Shown in pieces: positions 1-6,501 of a stretch of 14,931 nt of DNA; the stretch's first letter is position 1, and each line of letters begins with the position of its first letter. The translations under genes and the position numbers were made by a program. Source of the stretch: JBEHWX01 sp048498995 (GTDB taxonomy: Bacteria > Bacteroidota > Ignavibacteria > OLB7). Below the pieces are notes generated by a model that made no database searches, was not told the DNA's origin, and worked only from the letters and a program-made list of their open reading frames with translations. The DNA lies in assembly GCA_048498995.1 (NCBI GenBank), contig JBEHWX010000131.1:1-14931 (forward strand), read 5' to 3'.

Positions 1-96
1 GTAACCGCGTCGGTAACCGCGTCGGTAACCGCGTCGGTAACCGCGTCGGTAACCGCGTCGGTAACCGCGTCGGTAACCGCGTCGGTAACCGCGTCG
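1..96. repeat. Perfect 12-bp tandem repeat, 8 copies, running off the window edge
   Basis: Eight uninterrupted identical copies of GTAACCGCGTCG begin at base 1, so the array probably extends further left. Each unit holds the small dyad CGGT-A-ACCG. One forward frame is closed by TAA in every unit. The other frames stay open, but no start or ribosome binding site leads into them, so I regard the array as intergenic. The lack of any mismatch suggests recent expansion or a repeat collapsed or truncated by assembly. Confidence 0.95.
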
Positions 97-100
97 GTAG

Positions 101-121
101 GCGCACGTCTTCAGCGTGCGC
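101..121. repeat. Perfect 7-bp inverted repeat beside the 12-bp array
   Basis: GCGCACG (101-107) and CGTGCGC (115-121) are exact reverse complements around a 7-nt loop. The right arm and the following bases (GTGCGCTCTTCG) recur at 183-194, so this hairpin belongs to the compound repeat that fills 97-260. No poly-T follows, so I do not call it a terminator. Confidence 0.6.
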
Positions 122-128
122 TCTTCGG

Positions 129-260
129 TCCGTTCGGGTGGGGCGGCCACGGGGGGCCGCCCGTACAGCGCATGTTTAGGCGTGCGCTCTTCGCCCCGCT
201 TCGATCCGTTCGGGTGGGGCGGCCACGGGGGGGCCGCCCGTACAGCGCATGTTTAGGCGT
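129..260 (+). repeat. Direct duplication carrying two REP-like GC hairpins (copies A and B)
   Basis: Bases 129-183 and 205-260 are the same ~55-bp sequence, differing by one G. Each copy contains the hairpin GGGCGGCC-loop-GGCCGCCC (141-162 and 217-239) followed by GTACAGCGCATGTTTAGG. The hairpin with its GTACRGC tail recurs, inverted, at 8144-8168 and in degenerate form near 9811-9837 and 13919-13940, so it is a dispersed intergenic element like a REP sequence. No coding role is apparent. The rest of 261-406 shows nothing recognisable apart from the ribosome binding site of the next gene. Confidence 0.8.
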
Positions 261-406
261 CTACCCATACGGAGCATGCGCGGCTCGCGTCATGCGTCGG
301 TCGATTGGTTCTGACGATCTTCGGCCGGGGATGTTCCTGGCTTCGCGGCGCGGAGCCGGCATCCCGTGGCACCCGATAGTACCGACATCCCCGGAGAGCG
401 CAAGCG

Positions 407-805
407 ATGCCGATCACGATCGACAGACTCGACCATCTCGTGCTCACCGTCTCCGACGTGGAGGCGACCGTGACCTTCTACCAGCGGGTGCTCGGGATGG
501 AGCCGGTCACGTTCGGCGCGGGGCGCCGCGCGCTGGCCTTCGGTGAGGCGAAGATAAATCTTCATCAGGCCGGACGCGAGCTCGAGCCGAAGGCGATGCG
601 CCCCACTCCGGGCTCGGCCGATCTCTGCTTCATCACCCGCGAATCGATCGATGCGATCCTGGAGCATCTCCGCCACGAGGGGATCGCGGTGGAGGAGGGG
701 CCGGTGCCCCGCACCGGCGCGCTTGGACCCATTCTCTCGATCTACTTCCGCGATCCCGACGGCAACCTGATCGAGGTGTCGCGCCACGAGCCGTCGGCGC
801 CATAA
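407..805 (+). CDS. VOC-family metalloprotein, GLOD5-like (glyoxalase/bleomycin-resistance fold)
   Basis: A 132-residue single VOC domain. The pattern DHLVLTV (9-15), YxRVLGM (25-31), INLHQAG (50-56), PTPGSADLCFIT (66-77), EEGPVPRTGA (96-105) and YFRDPDGNLIEVS (113-125) is the signature I know from human GLOD5 and bacterial homologues labelled 'VOC virulence protein'. H10, H53 and E123 are the likely metal ligands. Members form dimers that bind a divalent metal. The substrate of this branch is not established, so a lactoylglutathione-lyase label would be unsafe. The ATG at 407 is supported by GGAG ten bases upstream and by the family's short N-terminus. It stands alone and converges with the acetyltransferase at 872-1309. 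Family is sure; substrate is unknown. Confidence 0.9.
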   Translation: MPITIDRLDHLVLTVSDVEATVTFYQRVLGMEPVTFGAGRRALAFGEAKINLHQAGRELEPKAMRPTPGSADLCFITRESIDAILEHLRHEGIAVEEGPVPRTGALGPILSIYFRDPDGNLIEVSRHEPSAP

Positions 806-834
806 GAGCGTGTCGCGCGATCGCGTCACGCTCT
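805..834. terminator. Hairpin between convergent genes, possible bidirectional terminator
   Basis: AGAGCGTG (805-812) pairs perfectly with CACGCTCT (827-834). The 14-nt loop contains its own palindrome CGCGATCGCG (816-825). It begins at the VOC stop codon and lies 37 nt beyond the acetyltransferase stop, so it could end both transcripts. There is no T-tract on either side, which keeps confidence modest. Confidence 0.45.
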
Positions 835-871
835 CTCCGCGAAAGGGCCGCGGCGTCGATACGCTCCGAGC

Positions 872-1309
872 TCAGGGAGTCCAGCGCATGAGATGATGCG
901 TGGGCGTCAGCTCGATCTCCCGGAATCCGAGCCGCTCGTAGAGGCGGCGCGCCGGATTGAGCCGGAGCACCTGGAGCACCACCGGGCGCCCGGTCTGGCG
1001 GCCACGCTCGAGGATCTTCTCGATCAGGCACCGGCCGATCCCCCGGCCCCGCAGCTCGGGCAGGAGGATGATCGTCCGGAGCTGCATCTCCCCCTTCTCC
1101 TCGGAGAGGCGGAGCATGCCGACGGGACGGTCATCGAGCTCGATCACCCAGGTGATGGCCGGATCGTAGATCTCCCGGAACAGCTCCGGCCGCCAGGGAT
1201 AGATGCGCTCCACCTGCTCCCGCATGCAGAGCGTGTGCATCCGATCCAGCATCTCCAGATCCTCCCACTCCGCCGGACGGAGGCGTGGAAGGAAAGTGCC
1301 ATCATCCAT
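872..1309 (-). CDS. GNAT-family N-acetyltransferase
   Basis: A 145-residue protein with the acetyl-CoA binding signature of GNAT enzymes: a beta strand (QLRTIILLPEL), the pyrophosphate loop RGRGIG (87-92) with the helix after it, and the C-terminal NPARRLYERLGF (118-129). Such enzymes move an acetyl group from acetyl-CoA to an amine. The substrate (small molecule, peptide or protein N-terminus) cannot be read from the sequence. An in-frame GTG 29 codons upstream would add an Arg-rich tail that does not look like a GNAT domain. I chose the ATG at 1309 because a GGGAG lies ~13 nt upstream and the fold starts there. It is monocistronic and convergent with the VOC gene. Confidence 0.88.
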   Translation of the reverse strand: MDDGTFLPRLRPAEWEDLEMLDRMHTLCMREQVERIYPWRPELFREIYDPAITWVIELDDRPVGMLRLSEEKGEMQLRTIILLPELRGRGIGRCLIEKILERGRQTGRPVVLQVLRLNPARRLYERLGFREIELTPTHHLMRWTP

Positions 1310-1949
1310 CGCTTGCGTGCTTCTCCCGAATTGTCGCGATCGGACCAATCCCCGGCCGATGCGATGATCTCCACCACGTCGATCTCCGCGTATCACCGTC
1401 GAGCCCGCGCGGCATCATCTTCCCGGTGCGTCTTCATCGGAACACCTCGCCGCCGATCCCCTCTCAGCCACGTCCGAATGACTCTCCGCACATGACCGTA
1501 TCGACCAGCTTCGGGATCACGATGCCGACCTCCGAAGATGCTTCCGCGCGGATCGTGGGGCGGAGCGAGGCCCCCGGCAGGCCGCGTCCGATGGTGATCG
1601 GATGAGGCCCTCGAGCGATGATCGCGCCAGTGGGATCGAGCGCGAAGCGGTCCGGTCGGGCGCAATATCGATCATTCCGACGGATCGGGAGATCATCCGA
1701 TCACCTGAAGCGATGGACGAGTCGAAATCTCCTGAGCCTTCGGAGGGGAAGACGCCGAAGAAAAATCTCGCGTGATCCGATCCTCTCTCCAATTCGTGAC
1801 CGGCATTTCCGGGAATGTGACCGGGCGGGCCTACCTTGATATGCGTTCGTCGAGCTCCCGACATATCCTCCCGAGAACGGGCGGAGGCGGATATGCGCCG
1901 GGGCCGACATCCGACTACGGTATTCACACATGTATTCAGGATGCGCACC
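1310..1949. other. 640-bp non-coding gap between divergent genes
   Basis: Open frames here have arginine-rich, low-complexity translations and no ribosome binding sites, so I see no gene. Near the right end the direct repeat GTGACCGG occurs twice, ~20 nt apart. Between the copies lies a 14-bp near-palindrome, CATTTCCGGGAATG (1804-1817, one mismatched pair). About 15 nt further on is TACCTT, which could be the -10 of a promoter for the gene starting at 1950. No good -35 is visible, so promoter assignment is tentative. Confidence 0.5.
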
Positions 1950-3575
1950 ATGAACGCTTCGCGACTTCTTCTGATCCTCATCGCGCTCGTTGCCCTTACC
2001 GGCACCGCGGGAGCACAGATCACCATCTACCAGGATTCCTCCTCGTTCGACGATGCCTTCGCCCGGCTCCGCGAGATCGATTTCGAGGATGTCTACTCGG
2101 CCACCGTTCAGCGGGTCACGTTCCGCAATCCGTGGGGGCTCAACTGCATGTCGACGATCCCCCGCCTCCCCGAGGATACCTCCGCGGTCGTCGACTCCTC
2201 GCGCTATCTGCTGCTGGGACAGGGAGCGACGCTCGACTTCCCGACCCGCACGCGCCGCGTCGATCTGGTCGGCGGCTCCCATCCGTTCCGCGTGGTGGTC
2301 ACCGACTTCAACGACTCCGTCTATACCCTCCCGCTCGACACCTTCCCGAGGAGCATCGGCTCCCAGGTCGGGCTCAAGCGGATCCAGCTGCTCGGCGAGG
2401 ATCCGGACGGCGACATCAACTGGCGCTGCGCGCTCCTCGGCTTCACCACGTTCGATGAGAACGGCGACACCCTCGCCCAGAGCAGCTTCAACGAGCTGCA
2501 GGGAGAGAAGTACTACCTGATGAATCGCCCGCTCGACAGCTACTCCTTCCTGCCGGACGACACCACGTTCTTCAGCCCGGTGGACGTTCACGGCATCAGC
2601 GTGATGGAGCCGATGTTCGGCTTCGCCGGCACGTTCCTCTTCGAGGGGGAAGCGCGCGTGGACGAGGATAGCCCGATCGGCAACCTGGTGATCGAGATGA
2701 CCCCCGGAGGGAAGATCGAGTTCCAGACCGGGACCGAGGGAGCGATGGTGATGCTCGAGCGGTTCCACATCGCCGACAGCGCCTGGTTCCAGGTGGAGGA
2801 TTACGACGGCAACCTCGACACGCTCCTCTACACCGGCGACGGACGTCCGTTCGATTCCTCATGGGTGGAGGATCAGCGCTTCACGTTCGTGCCGGTTGCC
2901 TTCGGCTCTCCCGCCGGCGTCAGGAGCATCACCTTCCTCGGCAGCACCGGCATGTACGGCACGATCAGCGTCGGCTCCGTGTGGCTTGCCGAGACGCCGG
3001 CCACCGAGATCGCCCGGATCGATGTCACCGTCGCCGGACTGGACTCGGCCGGCTATCTCCGCGAGGATGACGGCACGCGGCTTCGCGGCGCGCTCGATGA
3101 GGCGATCGCCGCGGTGAAGGGGAACGATCGCGCGCGCGCCATCTCTCTCCTCGAACGGTTCCGGAGCGACGTCCGCGCGATGGAAGGGGGGAAGGTGCTC
3201 GTGCCGGAGGAGGCGAAGCTCTTCGGCGGCGACGCGGCCTATGTGATCTCCCGTCTCGGCGTTGCCTCCGGCGTCCGTCACGAGGATGACGCGGCGCTCC
3301 GCGCGGGGATCGCGCTGGATGAGCCGGCCCTCGTCGGTGGCGCGGCGCGTATCGGCTTCACGACTCCGGACGGGAGCGACGCGAGCATCGACATTCACGA
3401 TCTGCGCGGCCAGCTCGTGCGTGCCTTCGGCGTGTCCGATCCGCATGCCGGCGATCGCGTGCTCCGTTGGGATCTGCGCGGCGCCGACGGTCGCGTGGTG
3501 CCGAACGGCGTCTACCTCGTCACCCTGCGCGCGGCCGGCGCGATGGTCACGAAGCTGGTACGGATCGTGCGGTAA
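1950..3575 (+). CDS. Secreted protein with FIMAH-like helical domain and T9SS/FlgD-like C-terminal domain
   Basis: A 541-residue exported protein. Residues 1-23 are a classic Sec signal peptide (MNASR, then a Leu/Ile/Ala core, ending TAGAQ). The central ~24-350 is beta-rich, with many aromatic and aspartate residues, and matches no family I can name. Residues ~355-436 form a small helical domain (DGTRLRGALDEAIAAVKG ... AISLLERF) resembling the FIMAH domain of bacterial surface proteins. The last 66 residues (IDIHDLRGQLVRAF ... VVPNGVYLVTLRA ... KLVRIVR) look like the type A sorting or FlgD-like Ig domain that T9SS substrates carry. The ATG at 1950 was chosen over upstream in-frame starts because it puts the signal peptide at the N-terminus; the SD (AGG) is weak. 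Function unknown, probably envelope-associated or extracellular. Confidence 0.85.
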   Translation: MNASRLLLILIALVALTGTAGAQITIYQDSSSFDDAFARLREIDFEDVYSATVQRVTFRNPWGLNCMSTIPRLPEDTSAVVDSSRYLLLGQGATLDFPTRTRRVDLVGGSHPFRVVVTDFNDSVYTLPLDTFPRSIGSQVGLKRIQLLGEDPDGDINWRCALLGFTTFDENGDTLAQSSFNELQGEKYYLMNRPLDSYSFLPDDTTFFSPVDVHGISVMEPMFGFAGTFLFEGEARVDEDSPIGNLVIEMTPGGKIEFQTGTEGAMVMLERFHIADSAWFQVEDYDGNLDTLLYTGDGRPFDSSWVEDQRFTFVPVAFGSPAGVRSITFLGSTGMYGTISVGSVWLAETPATEIARIDVTVAGLDSAGYLREDDGTRLRGALDEAIAAVKGNDRARAISLLERFRSDVRAMEGGKVLVPEEAKLFGGDAAYVISRLGVASGVRHEDDAALRAGIALDEPALVGGAARIGFTTPDGSDASIDIHDLRGQLVRAFGVSDPHAGDRVLRWDLRGADGRVVPNGVYLVTLRAAGAMVTKLVRIVR

Positions 3576-3623
3576 TCATCGATGCGATGCCGATCCATGC
3601 GATCGACATCGAGGAATGCTGAC

Positions 3624-3651
3624 GGCGCGGTTACCGGCCGTACCGTGCCGC
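3624..3651 (+). repeat. Inverted repeat in the 3' region of the secreted-protein gene
   Basis: GGCGCGGT pairs with ACCGTGCC (one G-T pair) around a 12-nt loop, about 50 nt after the stop codon at 3575. It precedes the stronger hairpin at 3664-3695 and may stabilise the transcript 3' end. Support is structural only. Confidence 0.35.
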
Positions 3652-3663
3652 CGGAGTGCCTGA

Positions 3664-3695
3664 AGAGCCCGGGGAGCTGTTGCTCTCCGGGCTCT
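3664..3695 (+). terminator. 13-bp stem hairpin, probable transcription terminator
   Basis: Arms 3664-3676 (AGAGCCCGGGGAG) and 3683-3695 (CTCTCCGGGCTCT) pair over all 13 positions with a single G-T pair and a 6-nt loop. It lies ~90 nt beyond the stop of the + strand secreted-protein gene. No U-tract follows, so if it terminates, it does so by a strong GC stem alone or with protein help. Confidence 0.65.
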
Positions 3696-3887
3696 CCGCG
3701 TTCCATGCATTGCAAAGCGCGATGATCGCGGCACGAGACGGAACTCGCGGGGATCGCGACGCGAGATGATCGTGCCCGGATACAACTGGATACCGTTGTG
3801 GATATCCATGTCGGCGGGCATGCCGCGCGCCATCGGCGGCCACTTCGGGGCCAGGCATGCATCGCCCACGCTCCTCGATAAAGCACG

Positions 3888-3916
3888 CCCGCCCCGCCGG
3901 TGAAGGGCGGGGCGGG
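3888..3916 (-). terminator. 11-bp perfect GC hairpin, probable terminator of the beta-propeller gene
   Basis: CCCGCCCCGCC (3888-3898) and GGCGGGGCGGG (3906-3916) are exact complements around a 7-nt loop. Read on the minus strand it lies about 57 nt beyond the stop of the gene at 3974-5989 and is followed by GTGCTTTAT, a weak T-rich tail. With the hairpin at 3664-3695 it separates two convergent genes. The remainder of 3576-3973 shows nothing recognisable. Confidence 0.7.
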
Positions 3917-3973
3917 AGTCCAGCAGTGACGGTGCTCGACCGCGACCGCCGGTTGACGGCATTCATCGGGCGG

Positions 3974-5989
3974 TCAGCGGAGGATGACGAGCTTCCTCAC
4001 CACAAGCGATCTTCCTGTTCTGACGAGGCACGCGTAGGTGCCATCGGCAAGGGCGCCAACGTCGAGCGGCAGCAGATGCGTTCCCGCGTCGAGCGTCCCC
4101 TGAAATGCTCGCGATACGATGTGTCCGTTCAGGTCCGCGATCGTGACCGATGCATCGCTGGGCGCCGGCAGCGTGATCGACAGATGTCCCTCGGCGCCGA
4201 TCGGATTCGGCATCACCGTCACCGACGCACCCGCGACAGCGTCCTCGAGCGCCACCGCCGAGGTGGAGGTTTTTCCTTCTCCGAGCATGTGGACCCGAAG
4301 CAGCGCATTGGCCGGATCGTTCGTGCCGATCACCAGATCGGAGGCAACCGCCTCGGCGCGCTTCGGAGCGAGCCGCACCGTGATCACCAGCGGCGAGCCC
4401 TGCGCCACGCTGATCGGGAAGGGGCCGGCCGGCGCGACGATCGTGAAGCCGTTGTCGGTGCCGGTCTTGTCCTCGATGCCAAGGCTCGTCACCATGAGCG
4501 GCGCGCTGGTGCCGGAGGCGATCGTCAGCGACTGGTCGCGCGTCTGGCTCAGCTGCACGGTGCCGAAGTCGAGCTGGCTCGTCGTCAGCACCGCCGCCGG
4601 CTGCGGCTGCGTGCCGGCATCGACGCGTCCGTTGAGCGAGACGTACGAGTTCGGCGCCTCCGGACTGTTGGTGACGATGGCGAGGCTCGCCAGCAGTATC
4701 GAATCGCCGCCTGGCTGCGGGGTGAATCGCACGGTGACGGTCAGCGGTTCTCCGAGCGCGAGCGTCCGTGGATATCCGCCGGCCGGCGTGACGATCGCGA
4801 AGCTCGCGGCGCCCGGATTATCCTCCGCGTCGATGTAGATCGAATCGATGCGGAGTCCGGCCGAGTTCTCAGCTGAGACCGTGAAGGAGAGCTCTTTGTT
4901 ACCGCCGAGCTGAACGCGGCCGAAATTCACGCTCTGCGTGCTCACCACCGCGGAGGGCTTCGGCGCGTCGAGCAGACGCTTGATGACGCTTCCGTTGGCG
5001 CCGCCGGCGATCGCCGTGGTCTGGTCGATCACGCTGAGCGCGCCGAAGGCGGAGCCTGACGGACCGGAATATTCCGGAGTCCAGCTGGTGCCTCCGTTGA
5101 CGGTCCGGAGCACTACCCCTTCATCGGAGACCGCGTAGCCGATGCTGGCGTCGGCGAAGGCGATCTTCTGCACCGAGTTCAGATTGGCCGGGCTGGCGCT
5201 CTGATACTGCGTGGTCCAGTGCGCGCCGCCGTCGGTGGTCTTGAAGATCGCCGGGGATCCGGAGCGTCCGGCCGCGAATCCGACGTTCGCGTCGACGAAC
5301 CAGAGGTCGTTCACCCCCTTGCCATCGCCGGTGGCGGCGCCGGAGCCGAAGTCCTGCACCTTCGTCCAGTTGGCGCCGCCGTCGGTGGTCTTGTAGAGCT
5401 TGGTGGCGAACTCCTGCGGCGCGGCCGCCATCAGGTAGCCGGTGTTGGCGTCGACGAAGAAGATGCTGCCGAAGCTGTAGCCGGAAGTGCCCGGCACGGC
5501 GATCGGGCTCCACTGCGAGCCGCCGTTCACGGTCTTCATCAGCATGGCGTCGGAGCCGACCACGTAGCCGGTGCTGGCGTCGAGGAAGAAGAGGGCGCCC
5601 GGCCTGCCCGGCAGCGGGATCGGCGCTCCCCAGCTCTGTCCGCCGTCGCTGGTCAGAAGTATCGCGCCGGTGGTCCCGTCGTTCTGGGTCGCCGCTATCG
5701 CGCCATGCGTCTCGTCGGTGAAGACCATGTCGGAGATCACCGTGCCGGTCAGTGTTCTGCTGGCCCAGTGCGCGCCGCCGTCGGTGGTGACATGGAACGT
5801 GCTGTTGTTCGTCGTGAAGCGCCAGACGCCGGCGTAGCCATGCGTGGGGGTGGGGAAGGCGATGCTCTCGACGAAATCCTCCGTGGTCATGCCGGTGGGG
5901 GTAATGCTCTGCCACTTCGGCGCCTGCGCCAGCGCCGTCGATCCGAGCGCGAGAAAGAGAAGTGCCGCTTTGCGTAGATGTCTGATCAT
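3974..5989 (-). CDS. Exported BNR/Ycf48-like beta-propeller with two HYDIN-like Ig domains and a T9SS sorting domain
   Basis: A 671-residue protein with signal peptide at 1-22 (LLFLALGSTALAQ). Six Asp-box repeats follow at ~45-residue spacing: TTDGGAHW 68-75, TSDGGQSW 113-120, TVNGGSQW 153-160, TTDGGANW 201-208, TTDGGAHW 251-258, TVNGGTSW 296-303. With GYxxG segments between them they indicate a BNR/sortilin/Ycf48-like beta-propeller. Residues ~345-457 and ~464-572 are two homologous 'choice-of-anchor D' Ig-like domains (each with VxFGxVQL and xIVxPAGxxP). Residues ~588-671 (MPNPIGAEG ... VTIADLNGHIV ... LADGTYACLV ... VRKLVILR) are a typical type A sorting tail, implying export by T9SS and anchoring or release at the cell surface. 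No enzymatic residues were recognised. The upstream DNA carries a large hairpin (6054-6096). The ligand is unknown. Confidence 0.92.
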   Translation of the reverse strand: MIRHLRKAALLFLALGSTALAQAPKWQSITPTGMTTEDFVESIAFPTPTHGYAGVWRFTTNNSTFHVTTDGGAHWASRTLTGTVISDMVFTDETHGAIAATQNDGTTGAILLTSDGGQSWGAPIPLPGRPGALFFLDASTGYVVGSDAMLMKTVNGGSQWSPIAVPGTSGYSFGSIFFVDANTGYLMAAAPQEFATKLYKTTDGGANWTKVQDFGSGAATGDGKGVNDLWFVDANVGFAAGRSGSPAIFKTTDGGAHWTTQYQSASPANLNSVQKIAFADASIGYAVSDEGVVLRTVNGGTSWTPEYSGPSGSAFGALSVIDQTTAIAGGANGSVIKRLLDAPKPSAVVSTQSVNFGRVQLGGNKELSFTVSAENSAGLRIDSIYIDAEDNPGAASFAIVTPAGGYPRTLALGEPLTVTVRFTPQPGGDSILLASLAIVTNSPEAPNSYVSLNGRVDAGTQPQPAAVLTTSQLDFGTVQLSQTRDQSLTIASGTSAPLMVTSLGIEDKTGTDNGFTIVAPAGPFPISVAQGSPLVITVRLAPKRAEAVASDLVIGTNDPANALLRVHMLGEGKTSTSAVALEDAVAGASVTVMPNPIGAEGHLSITLPAPSDASVTIADLNGHIVSRAFQGTLDAGTHLLPLDVGALADGTYACLVRTGRSLVVRKLVILR

Positions 5990-6053
5990 GGCCGGTTCTC
6001 ACTTGCTGGTTGCTGAGGGGTGAGTGGCGATCGCATGGTGCCCGTTCGACATT

Positions 6054-6096
6054 CACGGGGCACGCCGGCAGGGGGGCTGTTCCGGCGCGCCCCGTG
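6054..6096. repeat. Large near-perfect hairpin upstream of the beta-propeller gene
   Basis: Arm 6054-6068 (CACGGGGCACGCCGG) pairs with 6082-6096 (CCGGCGCGCCCCGTG) with one A-C mismatch. CAG (6069-6071) and CTG (6077-6079) can extend the stem across a 2-nt bulge, closing a G5 loop. It lies 65-107 nt before the start codon at 5989, so on the minus strand it may sit in the 5' leader. It could equally end readthrough from the gene at 6502 or be a mobile-repeat remnant related to the REP-like elements (shared CACGGGG). Confidence 0.75.
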
Positions 6097-6142
6097 GCGA
6101 CGGGTGTCGCTCGCAACTCTCATCTGATTGCCGGTCAAGTTA

Positions 6143-6160
6143 TCCGCCCCCCAGGGCGGA
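6143..6160 (-). repeat. Perfect 7-bp hairpin with 4-nt loop
   Basis: TCCGCCC (6143-6149) and GGGCGGA (6154-6160) are exact complements with a CCCA loop. On the minus strand it lies between the helical-repeat gene and the beta-propeller gene and could be part of a leader or a weak terminator. No T-tract follows. Confidence 0.5.
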
Positions 6161-6501
6161 GCTCAAACCAGAAACTTCTCATTCGTAGGAGTCAACGGAC
6201 GGTCGGGTGATGCGGCGATGAAGCGAATTGGCGGAATTCGGTCGGAAATCGGGGAAACGGCGGCGGCCGGCTCATAGGGAGTCAGGCTCGTTCGGGCCTC
6301 GGTCGGAGAGGGAAGAACGGGTGGCGGCGGAGCCTCTTCACTCGGCGCGTCCGGCTTCGTGATCCACGGCGCGGGAGGGTGGTCGTGGTCCGCGCTCGAA
6401 CGGACGCGGCCGGGTGACGCGGTACGGTTGCACCAGGACTTGACGTCGGGAGAAGGATGGCCATGTGCTCGAGCGTGCTCCATGCTCCGATCGTCGCCCA
6501 T

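Larger units (their letters stand above)
5990..6501. other. 512-bp intergenic region, structured; possible small ORF
   Basis: It holds the hairpins at 6054-6096 and 6143-6160, described separately. An open frame on the minus strand runs 6501-6163 (112 codons) and begins directly after the TAG stop of the helical-repeat gene (TAGATG). Its product is Pro/Ser/Thr-rich with no recognisable domain and no signal peptide, and its third-position GC looks lower than in neighbouring genes. I therefore do not call it a gene, though translational coupling is conceivable. Confidence 0.45.

Noticed and set aside
1310..1396. 29-residue N-terminal extension of the GNAT gene from a GTG
   Set aside because: The extension is Arg/Gly-rich without GNAT features; the ATG at 1309 has a plausible SD.
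1701..2768. Long minus-strand ORF opposite the secreted-protein gene
   Set aside because: The + strand has a signal peptide and T9SS-like tail; the minus translation has no recognisable domain.
3857..4876. + strand ORF opposite the beta-propeller gene
   Set aside because: Arg/His-rich shadow of a gene with six Asp-boxes and Ig domains on the other strand.
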